From positions 62,001 through 126,000 of the forward strand of contig JAETNR010000005.1 of NCBI GenBank assembly GCA_021772055.1: a stretch of DNA of 64,000 nucleotides, in the 5' to 3' direction. Position 1 is the first letter of the stretch. Each line of letters starts with the position of its first letter. The notes beneath the pieces were generated by a model that saw only the letters and a program-made list of their open reading frames with translations, did no database searches and was not told the DNA's origin. Both the position numbers and the translations under genes were made by a program. This DNA comes from Blautia sp. Lineage in GTDB: Bacteria; Bacillota; Clostridia; Lachnospirales; Lachnospiraceae. This document shows positions 41,486 through 50,454 of this stretch, in pieces.

Positions 41486-43348
41486 ATGTATTTGTATCAA
41501 ATGAACAAAAATGACATATTAAAGAAATATTTTGGATACGACTGTTTCCGGGAAGGACAGGAAACGGTGATCGACAGTATTCTGTCCGGAAGGGATGTTC
41601 TTGGCATTATGCCTACAGGAGCCGGGAAATCTATCTGTTATCAGGTTCCGGCACTGATGATGGGAGGGATTACGCTGGTTGTTTCACCTCTGATCTCCCT
41701 TATGAAAGACCAGGTAAGCAGCTTAAACCAGGCGGGAATTTCGGCTGCATACCTGAACAGTTCCCTGACGACCGGACAGTATTATAAAGCGCTGCAGTAT
41801 GCCAGGGAAGGCCGTTATCCTATTATTTACGTAGCGCCGGAGAGGCTTTTGACAGATTCCTTTCTGGATTTCGCCCTCCATGCGGAAATTTCTATGGTAG
41901 CTGTGGATGAGGCTCACTGTGTCTCACAGTGGGGCCAGGATTTCCGCCCCAGCTATCTGAAAATCACAGAATTTATAGAGCGTCTGCCTAGGCGCCCTGT
42001 AGTCAGTGCTTTTACTGCCACTGCCACAAAGGAGGTCAGGGATGACATTCTGGATATTCTCATGCTGCAGGACCCTTATGTTCTGACCACAGGCTTTGAC
42101 AGAAAAAATCTTTTCTTTTCTGTCCGGACACCGAAAAATAAGTACGAAGCAGTGAGGGAATATGTGCAGGAGCATAAGGAAGAAAGCGGAATCATCTACT
42201 GCCTGACCCGCAAGCTTGTGGAAGAGGTGTGCGAAAGGCTGACAAAGGATGGCTTTCTGGTGACCCGCTACCATGCAGGTCTTTCGGATAATGAGCGCAG
42301 GAACAACCAGGATGATTTTATTTATGACCGCTGCAGGATCATGGTTGCAACCAATGCCTTTGGAATGGGAATCGATAAATCGGATGTGCGTTATGTGATA
42401 CATTACAATATGCCGAAAAACATGGAAAGCTATTATCAGGAGGCCGGCCGTGCGGGACGTGACGGAGAGGAAGCCCGCTGTATTCTTTTATACGGCAGCC
42501 AGGATGTGGCAACCAATCAGATGTTTATTGACAATAACCAGGATAATCAGGAACTGGATCCCATTACCAGGGAACTGGTGCAGGAGCGTGACAGGGAACG
42601 GTTGAAGCAGATGACTTTTTACTGTTTTACCCATGAATGTCTGCGGGAATACATACTGCGGTATTTTGGGGAATATGGTCCCAATTACTGCGGAAACTGT
42701 TCCAACTGCCTGAGTGAGTTTCAGGAGACGGATGTAACGGAAGAAGCCAGAATGATCGTCAGCTGTGTGAAAGCCTGTCACCAGAGATATGGCGTGACGG
42801 TGATCTTGGATACTTTGCGGGGAGCCAAAACAGCCAAAATCCAGAAATACAGCATGGACGAAAATCCCTGCTATGGCAAGTGCGCGGAAGTGCCTATTTA
42901 CCGTCTGCGCCAGATATTCAACCATCTTCTCATGGAGAATGTCCTGAAACTTACCAATGATGAATATACCCTTGTAAAGCTTACGGAGAACTCCGAAAAA
43001 ATATTGGATGAAAATGCAGCAGTAACCATGAAACTTGCAAAAGAGCAGCCAAAGAAATCCCAGGCAGAAAAGAAGCCGAAAAAGAGCCGTTTTCAGTCCG
43101 GTACGGCAGGAAGCGCCCTTTCTGAGGAAGACGAACCGCTTTTCCAGCGCCTGCGCACTCTCCGTCTGGAACTGGCCCGGGAAGAGAAGGTACCCCCGTA
43201 TATTGTATTTTCCGACAAAACCCTGGTTCATATGTGCATTTTAAAACCGAAAACAAAAGAAGAAATGCTTAAGGTAAGCGGTGTAGGAGAACATAAATAT
43301 GGGAAATACGGGGAGAGGTTTTTGGATGCGATCAATAGGATGAATTAG
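41486..43348 (+). CDS. recQ: ATP-dependent DNA helicase RecQ
   Basis: 620 residues. Helicase motifs: MPTGAGKSICYQ (I), VVSPLISLMKDQV (Ia), VDEAHCVSQWGQDFRPSY (II), SAFTATAT (III), and YYQEAGRAGRDGE (VI). A zinc-binding RecQ-C region follows (CGNCSNCL). The C-terminal HRDC domain is LRTLRLELAREEKVPPYIVFSD. It unwinds DNA in recombinational repair. The start is 41486 (GCGGGGAA close upstream) or the next ATG at 41501. Confidence 0.95.
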   Translation: MYLYQMNKNDILKKYFGYDCFREGQETVIDSILSGRDVLGIMPTGAGKSICYQVPALMMGGITLVVSPLISLMKDQVSSLNQAGISAAYLNSSLTTGQYYKALQYAREGRYPIIYVAPERLLTDSFLDFALHAEISMVAVDEAHCVSQWGQDFRPSYLKITEFIERLPRRPVVSAFTATATKEVRDDILDILMLQDPYVLTTGFDRKNLFFSVRTPKNKYEAVREYVQEHKEESGIIYCLTRKLVEEVCERLTKDGFLVTRYHAGLSDNERRNNQDDFIYDRCRIMVATNAFGMGIDKSDVRYVIHYNMPKNMESYYQEAGRAGRDGEEARCILLYGSQDVATNQMFIDNNQDNQELDPITRELVQERDRERLKQMTFYCFTHECLREYILRYFGEYGPNYCGNCSNCLSEFQETDVTEEARMIVSCVKACHQRYGVTVILDTLRGAKTAKIQKYSMDENPCYGKCAEVPIYRLRQIFNHLLMENVLKLTNDEYTLVKLTENSEKILDENAAVTMKLAKEQPKKSQAEKKPKKSRFQSGTAGSALSEEDEPLFQRLRTLRLELAREEKVPPYIVFSDKTLVHMCILKPKTKEEMLKVSGVGEHKYGKYGERFLDAINRMN

Positions 43349-43397
43349 GGAAAGTTATCTATTGAGTGGTTATTTGACTTATATTATAATAAGTAGA

Positions 43398-44650
43398 TGA
43401 CCCCTCTATAGTACCTTGAAAAGTTCGTATATTTTGTAGTAAATACAAGCCTAAATGGTTCACTTGCTGTATAATAGAGATATCTTAGGAAAGAAGGTAA
43501 TCTCTATGTCATTCAAAGAAAACGCTTACCAGCAAATGTCATTTACAGATAGTTTTTCTGGATTAACTGCCAGAGAACAAAAAGCACTGGAAAAATCCTG
43601 GGCAAAAGTCTTTGCCGATGAAATATTTCCTTCCATTGATGAAAAGCGTTTTTCTGTATTATACAGTGATAAGGCATCCAGACCGAATACTCCGGTCAAC
43701 GTGATTGTTGGTGCGCTCATCATCAAAGAGTTTTTTGATTATTCCGATGATGAGATGGTTGAAAATCTTATGCTGGATTTTCGAATTCAGTACGCACTGC
43801 ATACAACAAGTTTTGAGGAACAGCCTTTGAGTGACAAGACCTTAAGCCGTTTCCGCAAGAGGTGTTATGATTATGAAACACTTTACAACAAGGATCTCTA
43901 CCACGATTGTGTGAAAGATTTAAGTTCTTCCATTGCAAAACTGATGGGAATCAGCGGTAAAGTCAGACGTATGGATTCCATGATGATAGAATCCAACATC
44001 CGCAAACTCAGCCGAATGGAACTGATATACACCTGCATCGAAAAGCTGGCGATGTATGTGAATAAAATCAATGGTTCCGCTCTGTCTGATGATTTAAAAC
44101 ACTATATCGATCATAACAATTTTAACAGAGTAATCTATCATCAGCGCAGTACCGATGCAGATGAGCGCATGAAGCAGCTCTTAACGGATGCAGATAAACT
44201 TCTTACCTTGTGTGAGTCTGATTACAATGGTTCAACAGAGTATGATTTGTTTGTCAGATGCCTGTCAGAACAGACCATTGTTGAAAATGAAAAACGCAGA
44301 CTCCGCACAAAAGAAGACGGAGGCATGAAATCATCCATGATGCAGAATCCTTCTGATCCGGAAGCTACATTCCGAAGAAAAGCAGGAAAAGAGCATCGGG
44401 GATATGTGGCCAACCTTGAGGAATCTGTTGGAGAGAATGGTTCCGTTGTAACAGAGTATCAATATGACCACAACAACCACAGTGACAGTCAGTTTATCCA
44501 GGAGCATCTTGAGCAGATGGATAAACAGGAAGAGAGGACTGTTATAGTTACGGATGGTGCATACAGAGGAACAGAAAACATACAACTTGCAGCTGATAAA
44601 AACGTAGAACTGATTACCACAAGCCTGACGGGGAAACCAGCTCCGGATCT
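43398..44650 (+). mobile_element. Truncated IS1182-like insertion sequence
   Basis: An IS1182-like transposase gene with its own promoter region (TATAAT near 43470) but whose right part is missing. Similarity to the family stops near 44650, after TTSLTGKPAPD, and the expected C-terminal third and right inverted repeat are not seen. The left boundary is set roughly at 43398; I could not define the terminal repeat. Confidence 0.65.
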
Positions 44651-44675
44651 ATCAATTTTTTTCGGCCATACATAA
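43506..44675 (+). pseudogene. Transposase, IS1182-like, C-terminally truncated
   Basis: 389 residues versus about 500 or more usual for the family. The N-terminal DUF772-type domain (VNVIVGALIIKEFFDYSDDEMVENLMLDFRIQYAL; LSDKTLSRFRKRC) and the first part of the DDE domain (KVRRMDSMMIESNI; ERTVIVTDGAYRG) are intact. The frame then runs into eight unrelated residues and stops. The last catalytic Glu is therefore lost and the protein should be inactive. ATG at 43506 follows GAAGGTAATCTCT. Confidence 0.8.
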
Positions 44676-44700
44676 AAAGAAGGTCCAGTGGACCTTCTTT
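44674..44700. terminator. Bidirectional terminator between transposase remnant and BlaR1-like gene
   Basis: AAGAAGGTCCAGTGGACCTTCTT, a perfect eleven-pair stem with A/T runs on both sides. It overlaps the end of the minus-strand gene. Confidence 0.85.
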
Positions 44701-46027
44701 AGTGTGGGCAGACAATGTAATGGTTTTCACTGGTGAGTGTCAAATCCTTTTGAGCGTTACACTTCGTGCATAGCTTCAAGCTGTAAGTGCGGACATAACA
44801 TCCTCCTTTACCATCATACGCATGTTCCTTTTTGGTGGCATTTTTCCATGAATGAGTACAGGCTGCTTGTTGGCTGTAAGATGTGGAGGGGGTTAGAGGG
44901 CAATCCAGGATTGTTCCATCTTCCAGGAGAAGATATTGATTAGTAAATTGAAAATGAAGCTCATCATCAGGGCAGGCAGGAGCATCTTCGTCTGCATATT
45001 CCAGGTAAATCCAATTGATGTCTTTGCAGGAACTATTTGAAGTATATCCTTCCACATAGAGGATTCTGGGCGAATAGGCGAATACTGGAACGCAAAAGCC
45101 AGTCAGGCAGAACACCAAAACGAGAATGCTTGCAGCGAGGCTTTTTCTTTTTAAGCGGAAACTCAAATATGAGATTCTTCGGAATATGCTTTTTTTATTA
45201 TTCTTAGCTAGTGGGGTAAAGAAAGAAATCTGTCTTTGGACTACAACAGCAGTGTCAATTAATGAACGACCATAATGTTGTATTTCACTAGGTAGCAGGG
45301 AAGCAGTTATTTTCTCATCGCATGCAATTTCCTGAATTTCACAAAACTCTTTCCATAACAAGTAAATAACAGGGTTCCAGCAATGGAACAATACTATAAA
45401 AAGTGCTATAATTCGAAATAGAAAGTCATGTGACTTGATATGTTGCAGTTCATGATGCAGTGCCATAGGAACGGCACTTTCCGGTACTACAGGTGTGATA
45501 ACTACACAAGGATGAAAGATACCGTATGTAAAAGGAGAAGCTGCCGCATTACAGTATAAAAGGGATATGGGCCGTTTAAGATTTAGCTGAGTTTTTTGGA
45601 ATGCAAATTCTTCCTGGTGTTTGGTATCAGGGGTTAACCTGCGAACTATTTTTTTTTGAAAACAGATATACCGGTATAACTGATAGGAAATAATCATAAT
45701 CAAAATAATCAGCCATACGGGAAGAATGATTTTATATAGACTTCCCTGGGGATGCAGGTAATATCCATTTTGACTTTGGATAATGCTGTTATCTAAATAT
45801 ACATATTCATCAAGAACTACGGATGAGGTAGGCTTGCTGTTGCTTACGAGCAGGGACTTTAGCAGCGAAAAAGGAAAAATAAAACACAAAAGGCAGAGTT
45901 TTAAAATGCGGTACTGAAATACTGCACTTATTTTATAAGCGAGTATTTTTTGTAGTAAAAGATACACGCAGAACGGAATTGTGCCGCATAAAGAAACAGA
46001 CAGTATTAAATCAAAAAATAGTTTCAT
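44699..46027 (-). CDS. BlaR1/MecR1-like M56 membrane metallopeptidase
   Basis: 442 residues. Start at 46027 has AAAGGAGG; an upstream in-frame ATG at 46084 lies in the blaI end. Four N-terminal membrane helices, then the zinc peptidase motif HHELQHIKSHD (HExxH). After a further membrane helix near residue 320, a short extracytoplasmic domain ends in a cysteine-containing segment (CTHSWKNATKK, LCTKCNAQKD). It lacks the penicillin-binding sensor domain of true BlaR1. Such proteins cleave their BlaI partner, encoded just upstream, on an unknown signal. Confidence 0.85.
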   Translation of the reverse strand: MKLFFDLILSVSLCGTIPFCVYLLLQKILAYKISAVFQYRILKLCLLCFIFPFSLLKSLLVSNSKPTSSVVLDEYVYLDNSIIQSQNGYYLHPQGSLYKIILPVWLIILIMIISYQLYRYICFQKKIVRRLTPDTKHQEEFAFQKTQLNLKRPISLLYCNAAASPFTYGIFHPCVVITPVVPESAVPMALHHELQHIKSHDFLFRIIALFIVLFHCWNPVIYLLWKEFCEIQEIACDEKITASLLPSEIQHYGRSLIDTAVVVQRQISFFTPLAKNNKKSIFRRISYLSFRLKRKSLAASILVLVFCLTGFCVPVFAYSPRILYVEGYTSNSSCKDINWIYLEYADEDAPACPDDELHFQFTNQYLLLEDGTILDCPLTPSTSYSQQAACTHSWKNATKKEHAYDGKGGCYVRTYSLKLCTKCNAQKDLTLTSENHYIVCPH

Positions 46028-46052
46028 CGTTACCTCCTTTGTATAGTTAGAA

Positions 46053-46460
46053 TCAGTTTTCCGAAGTATCGTCCGGCTCAGCAAGCTGATCTAAAATCTT
46101 ATGAAGTTCCTCCACATCCTTACGGGTAAGACGGTTATTCGGAATTAGCGAAAGAAGCAGATTTTTTATGGATCCCGAAAAAGATACATCTACCAATTCC
46201 TGCACAGAGCTGCTCATAAACGCTTCCCGACTTATTTTTGCAAAATAGGTGCGGCGCATTCCCTTAGTACTGTTCATACCCAGCAGATTTTTATGTAATA
46301 GTCTGGTAATATAGGTATGTGCTGTTGTTTTGGCCCAATTCCACCCCTTTACATCATTGCAAAAATCTAGAATTTGTGCAAATGTAACAGGGGATGTTTG
46401 CTCCCAAAAGAATGACATCAAATCAAATTCCATATCTGATAATCCTAAATGATTGTTCAA
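46053..46460 (-). CDS. BlaI/MecI-family repressor
   Basis: 135 residues from a TTG start at 46460 preceded by CGGAGGAAATACCA. Winged-helix region LSDMEFDLMSFFWEQTSPVTFAQILDF and WAKTTAHTYITRLLHKNLLG are typical. It should dimerise and repress until cleaved by the M56 peptidase. Confidence 0.88.
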   Translation of the reverse strand: MNNHLGLSDMEFDLMSFFWEQTSPVTFAQILDFCNDVKGWNWAKTTAHTYITRLLHKNLLGMNSTKGMRRTYFAKISREAFMSSSVQELVDVSFSGSIKNLLLSLIPNNRLTRKDVEELHKILDQLAEPDDTSEN

Positions 46461-46496
46461 TGGTATTTCCTCCGTTTTCTTATTATTTTTATATAA

Positions 46497-46525
46497 AGTT
46501 TAGCAAAATTAGAATTGAAAGTCAA
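46497..46525 (-). promoter_or_regulatory. Promoter of the blaI-like operon with operator
   Basis: On the minus strand TTGACT (46525-46520) and TAAACT (46502-46497), 17 bases apart. TTCTACAGATTTTAGAA just upstream (46523-46539) is a degenerate dyad like the BlaI site on the other side. Confidence 0.65.
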
Positions 46526-46555
46526 CAAAAGTTCTACAGATTTTAGAAAAAGAAG

Positions 46556-46595
46556 TTGACAATTTGCACAGAGCATAATATACTACAAATAGTAG
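46556..46595 (+). promoter_or_regulatory. Divergent promoter with BlaI-type operator
   Basis: TTGACA (46556-46561) and TATACT (46579-46584), 17 bases apart, point rightward. The -10 box overlaps TACTACAAATAGTAG (46581-46595), a dyad close to known BlaI/MecI sites. The strong signals have no intact downstream gene to drive except the small genes near 47 kb. Confidence 0.65.
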
Positions 46596-46955
46596 AATAA
46601 GAGAAACACGTGGATGAGGTACTTAATTAAAAATGAAAACCAAAAAGGGATTCGAAATGAGGAGGGATTAATATGAGCAGATAATTAGAATGGGCTGTAT
46701 ACAACATTCATAACAGGGAGGAAAAGCTTTTGGGATTATTATATATTAGAAGATGATAATCCGCCAAAATAGACATCAAAATACCATCTCGAACAGTTTC
46801 TTTCAGTGAAGCATAGTTGAGATTATTCTTTTCAATTCTGAGTTAGCATCGGCTTAGTCGTTTTTTGATTTTGGTTAAAAAGCAGTTTGGGGTTAGTATG
46901 ATGGTAAAGGTATATCAAAGAGTCAAGTATATTAGAAAGTTATTATGGTGATTTA
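46596..46955 (+). other. AT-rich region with an aborted reading frame
   Basis: A near-perfect ribosome site (GAGGAGGG at about 46660-46667) precedes ATG AGC AGA TAA at 46673-46684, only three codons. Past the stop the same frame stays open for 22 codons (LEWAVYNIHN...). I see no other gene. It may be a small peptide gene broken by a nonsense change, or a leader. Confidence 0.4.
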
Positions 46956-47051
46956 ATGGTTATATCAATAATTAATTTATTAGTAGTATTTCTTCGATGT
47001 GTTATATATTTTTTGCTAATAATGGCATTAATCAAATATTTGAAGAAATAA
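46956..47051 (+). CDS. Putative 31-residue hydrophobic membrane peptide
   Basis: ATG at 46956 with GGTGAT five bases upstream; 31 codons to TAA. The peptide is one hydrophobic helix (VISIINLLVVFLRCVIYFLLIMALI) with a basic tail (KYLKK), the layout of type I toxin or small membrane peptides. There is no homology evidence and the region is AT-rich, so chance is a real alternative. Confidence 0.3.
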   Translation: MVISIINLLVVFLRCVIYFLLIMALIKYLKK

Positions 47052-47078
47052 ATCACAGAAAGTTTATAAAAAAGTATG

Positions 47079-47190
47079 CTTCCCCTTGGATTTCTATGCG
47101 AGTCGTACATTTGGGTAACGCATGTATGGGTGTTCCGTGTGTAAAAAGATATATTCTGTGTTTGCAAATACTACCTAGGGGAAGCACATA
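47079..47190 (+). ncRNA. Candidate structured leader RNA closed by a 13-pair stem
   Basis: TGCTTCCCCTTGG near 47080 pairs with CCTAGGGGAAGCA near 47188, twelve of thirteen positions complementary, enclosing about 85 bases that include a TGCG...CGCA hairpin. It ends about 25 bases before a secreted-protein gene. No known class is recognised. Confidence 0.4.
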
Positions 47191-47213
47191 TAACGAAAGG
47201 AGTGTAAGTTAAT

Positions 47214-47867
47214 ATGAAAAAGACACATAAATTTCTCTGTTTATTATTAAGTGTAGTATTGTCTATCGGATATTCGAGTATTATTTTTGCGGCGGACAAT
47301 TTCACATACGAGATTATTGATTATGCAAATACTGACTTAGATAGTAAAATTATAGAAACTCCGTCATTTAATACAAACGAAATTGTCAGGATTCCTGTTG
47401 GTAACGCTGAATATATCAAAACTAAGTTAGGAGAATTAATTCCTATAACTGAACTTGAAGTATTTGACTCACAGACTGAGATTAATTTATATATGAATAG
47501 CTTACAGGTATCTATGAACAGTATTTCTAATAATAGCATTGTACCATACGCTACATATGGAAATGCAAAAGTAGCGTCACAAAAATTTGGTATAAACGCT
47601 TATGTTAATTTATATGTAGATTATTCTACTTCAGGAAATAATAATACGGGTACTATTACCTCACATTCACCGTATACTACATTTACAGGATTTACAAATG
47701 GAATGTCATGGGAGGAACGTCATAAAAGTTCAAGGATAACGTCATCGGGTAAAGATATATATGCAACTGCTTCTGGAGAAGTTGTAAGCTATTTATTAAT
47801 AGATGGTTTAATTGAAATGGGTAGAACTCCTGCAAATCTTAGCGGATATGCCTATGTTATTCGATGA
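47214..47867 (+). CDS. Secreted protein of unknown function
   Basis: 217 residues. Signal peptide 1-27 (KKTHKFLCLLLSVVLSIGYSSIIFAA). The mature part starts with an acidic region, then a Ser/Asn/Thr-rich beta-like domain (ASQKFGINAYVNLYVDYSTSGNNNTGTITSHS). No anchor and no recognised domain. A strong AAAGGAG site lies nine or so bases upstream. The gene and its surroundings are clearly more AT-rich than the rest of the window, suggesting recent gain. Confidence 0.75.
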   Translation: MKKTHKFLCLLLSVVLSIGYSSIIFAADNFTYEIIDYANTDLDSKIIETPSFNTNEIVRIPVGNAEYIKTKLGELIPITELEVFDSQTEINLYMNSLQVSMNSISNNSIVPYATYGNAKVASQKFGINAYVNLYVDYSTSGNNNTGTITSHSPYTTFTGFTNGMSWEERHKSSRITSSGKDIYATASGEVVSYLLIDGLIEMGRTPANLSGYAYVIR

Positions 47868-48090
47868 TTTTCTATATGCAGTTGTTGAACGTAAAAAATA
47901 TTATGTTTGTAATTTCAAAACCACCATAAGACTTGAACTCGGACAGGCGTAAGACAGTTGATGAAGTAATAGTTTTGTATGAGTTCAAAGCTATGACCCT
48001 TTACCAGAGAGAGTCCAGACGTACTGTTGCTATGTGAAGAATATAGCTTCTTTTTAGATTAATCGAAAATGAACCGGAATTATTTAAATG
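47868..48090. other. Intergenic stretch without a recognisable gene
   Basis: About 220 bases after the secreted protein with scattered stops in all frames. Possible mobile-element debris; nothing firm. Confidence 0.4.
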
Positions 48091-48127
48091 AAGAGAACTG
48101 ACAGCGTAAAAACTGTCAGTTCTTTTT
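48091..48127. terminator. Bidirectional terminator
   Basis: AGAACTGACAG...CTGTCAGTTCT followed by TTTTTCT, eleven pairs. It ends the histidine kinase operon on the minus strand (with AAATGAAG-rich flank) or the secreted-protein transcript on the plus strand. Confidence 0.8.
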
Positions 48128-49510
48128 CTCTTTCGGATTTCTTTCCCATGCTATTTCCATCCTCTTCACATCTTCCGCAGGCAATTGCATCATGGCTACG
48201 GAGGAGAAACGGTGTTCTTTGCATTCCTGCTCCAGTGCGCCGCTGTAGCGGCGCACGGTATCCAGAACGTTTTTCAGGCCAAGCCCATGGGGACGGGAGC
48301 GGTCCTTCTTGGTGGTAGCGGGCGTACGGCCAGTGCCCAGGGGATTATTTTTCACACTGTTTTCCACACGGAAGAAAATAAAATTGTACTTGTATCCAAT
48401 GGAGATGTGGATAAAACGCTCCTTTGGATCCGGAAGCTTTTGGCAGGCTTCTATGGCATTGTCCAGCAAATTGGCGAGCACGGCACACAGGTCAACGGAA
48501 GGGATGGAGAGGGAGACCGGCAGGTGGATGATGTAGGTAAACTGGATGGAAAGCGCCCTGGCTTCCGCCTGCTTGCAGTTTATGATGGCATCGATCACCT
48601 CGCTTCCGCTCTGGCAGGAGGCAGTCTGCTCGGAGGCAGTGTCCAGAAGACTGCGGATATATTCTTTGGCCAAAGGCGTGTCATCGCTTAAAAGTTCCTG
48701 CAGTGTGAGAAGATGGTTGGTAAAATCATGCACCTGTTTGGCAATCGCTTTCTGATTGGAAGAAAGCCTGTGGTAATTGTCTGCCAAAAGCCGGTTTGTA
48801 TAGTTCCACAAGCCCTGTTCATCAGCAGTATGGCGATACTGTGCAGACCATGCAATCAGCAGAAAGCAAAGTGCTGCCAGCAACAACAGGAGCAGTCCCA
48901 GAAGAATGACAGCTCTCTGCAGAGAAAGGAGGGAATCTGCAGAGAGCAGAGATTGCAGCAGGAAAAGAAGCGTATAGGATGCCCCGCTGATGCCAAGAAC
49001 CAGAAGCAACCTGCCTTTTTCCAGGAGCCTGAGACAGGGATAATAGCTTCTGAGACTGAAAAAGAGCAGGATCGATGCAGCTGCGGATAAAAGTCTGTGC
49101 AGAAGGGCGAAAGACCCCGGAATATAAAACACAGCCAGGTCATAGCGCAAACAGTCATGATCCTGAGAAAACAGGATCATAACACCCCCGAGGAAGATGC
49201 TTATCGCTGTAACAAGAAAAAAGGACAGTACGCTGGCCGTAATGCGGAGCATGAGGCCGCCGGAAGAAGAATATCCGGCAAGGCATGCGGAAAAAAGAAC
49301 CGTAATCAGAAGAATCCAACAGGACTGCACATGGATCCTTCCTAAAACAAAGCTGATAAAAGTCATAAGGGCAGGCAGAATGCACATGATCTGCCGGAAG
49401 GCTTTGCAGTCCTCATCTGCCCCGGTCATATAGGTGATCATCCGGATGGAAACAAAATTTCGGAAATATTCATAAGCCAGCTCTAAGCCGGAAAAAAGAA
49501 GGAGATTCAT
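48116..49510 (-). CDS. Membrane sensor histidine kinase, AgrC/GHKL type
   Basis: 464 residues from the ATG at 49510, whose A overlaps the stop of the response regulator (TAATG), implying coupling; an ATG at 49522 is possible. About six membrane helices occupy residues 1-215. The phosphoacceptor region reads QVHDFTNHLLTLQELL, and the GHKL ATPase shows LLDNAIEAC (N box) and GLGLKNVLDT (G box). Family members sense peptides or envelope signals. No autoinducer peptide gene is visible here. Confidence 0.88.
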   Translation of the reverse strand: MNLLLFSGLELAYEYFRNFVSIRMITYMTGADEDCKAFRQIMCILPALMTFISFVLGRIHVQSCWILLITVLFSACLAGYSSSGGLMLRITASVLSFFLVTAISIFLGGVMILFSQDHDCLRYDLAVFYIPGSFALLHRLLSAAASILLFFSLRSYYPCLRLLEKGRLLLVLGISGASYTLLFLLQSLLSADSLLSLQRAVILLGLLLLLLAALCFLLIAWSAQYRHTADEQGLWNYTNRLLADNYHRLSSNQKAIAKQVHDFTNHLLTLQELLSDDTPLAKEYIRSLLDTASEQTASCQSGSEVIDAIINCKQAEARALSIQFTYIIHLPVSLSIPSVDLCAVLANLLDNAIEACQKLPDPKERFIHISIGYKYNFIFFRVENSVKNNPLGTGRTPATTKKDRSRPHGLGLKNVLDTVRRYSGALEQECKEHRFSSVAMMQLPAEDVKRMEIAWERNPKEKKN

Positions 49511-50208
49511 TACACGTTCCATTCCTTTGCAATGTAGGATTTAAGATTGGCCAGCATCCTTCTGCTGACAGGAAGCTGTTCCCCGTTTATCAGGGTAACG
49601 TCTGTTCCGGAAATATGCCGGATATAATCGGTATTGATAAAACAGCTGCGGTCAATAAAGAGGAACCTTAAGTCATGAAGCAGCTCAAAAAGCTCCCGGA
49701 TTCCATGCCTGTCCGTGACTGTCTGGTTTATCGTATGGATTTCCAGCAGCCTGGATACCCGGATCACGTACAGAATGTCATTATGGGGAATCCGATAATA
49801 GCTGCCGCTGTGTTTTACGGTAAGATAGGATTTCTGCATAGACGAAAGCCGGAGGACTGCAGCATCCAGCGCTTCATATAACTCTGTATCCATGCGCAGC
49901 TTGTGAACATAGCGGAGAGCCTGGTAGCGGTATCCCCGGGCTGCAAACTCGGAATGAGCTGTAAGGAAGATTAAAAGAGCCTGGGGCTGATATTTCATGA
50001 TCTGCTCTGCCAGCTGAAACCCGTCAATTTCCGGCATATCCACATCCAGTATAAACACATCCCCAAGGTCACGGTCCTGTACGGCAAACCAAAATTCCCT
50101 GCTGGACGGATATACAGTTACGGAAAACTTTCCGGAGTGCTTAAGAATCTTTTTTTGAATCTCATTCAGTTCTATTTCATTATCATCACATACAGCAATT
50201 CGAATCAT
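49510..50208 (-). CDS. LytTR-family response regulator
   Basis: 232 residues. ATG at 50208 after GGAGGCGCCT. Receiver domain with IAVCDDNEIE and phospho-Asp in FILDVDMPEIDG; C-terminal LytTR DNA-binding domain (YLTVKHSGSYYRIPHNDILYVIRVSRLLEIHT and RDRSCFINTDYIRHI-like end). Likely controls the divergent ABC exporter. Confidence 0.92.
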   Translation of the reverse strand: MIRIAVCDDNEIELNEIQKKILKHSGKFSVTVYPSSREFWFAVQDRDLGDVFILDVDMPEIDGFQLAEQIMKYQPQALLIFLTAHSEFAARGYRYQALRYVHKLRMDTELYEALDAAVLRLSSMQKSYLTVKHSGSYYRIPHNDILYVIRVSRLLEIHTINQTVTDRHGIRELFELLHDLRFLFIDRSCFINTDYIRHISGTDVTLINGEQLPVSRRMLANLKSYIAKEWNV

Positions 50209-50454
50209 AGGCGCCTCCATTTACTATCTTAAAAAAGTATAGCATGGTAGAGAAGCTGCTGTCAATTTGCCGGAGATACCGTTTGGACCTGAAAAACAGC
50301 CATTTTGACAAAAAAGGGAATGGCAGCGGGACTGGTGTGATATAATGTGAACACTTCATGAGCACAAGTGAAACGCAGGGCGAATTTAGTGAGAACATAT
50401 GCCCTTGCGGTACAATAGGCGTGCATGAAAAAAAGCAAAAAGGGGGAAGAGAAA
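50209..50454. promoter_or_regulatory. Divergent control region between LytTR regulator and ABC exporter
   Basis: A good -10 TATAAT lies at 50341-50346 facing the exporter, but the -35 position (50318-50323, GAATGG) is poor, as expected for an activator-dependent promoter. A TTGACA at 50305-50310 is too far upstream to pair with it. Confidence 0.5.
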
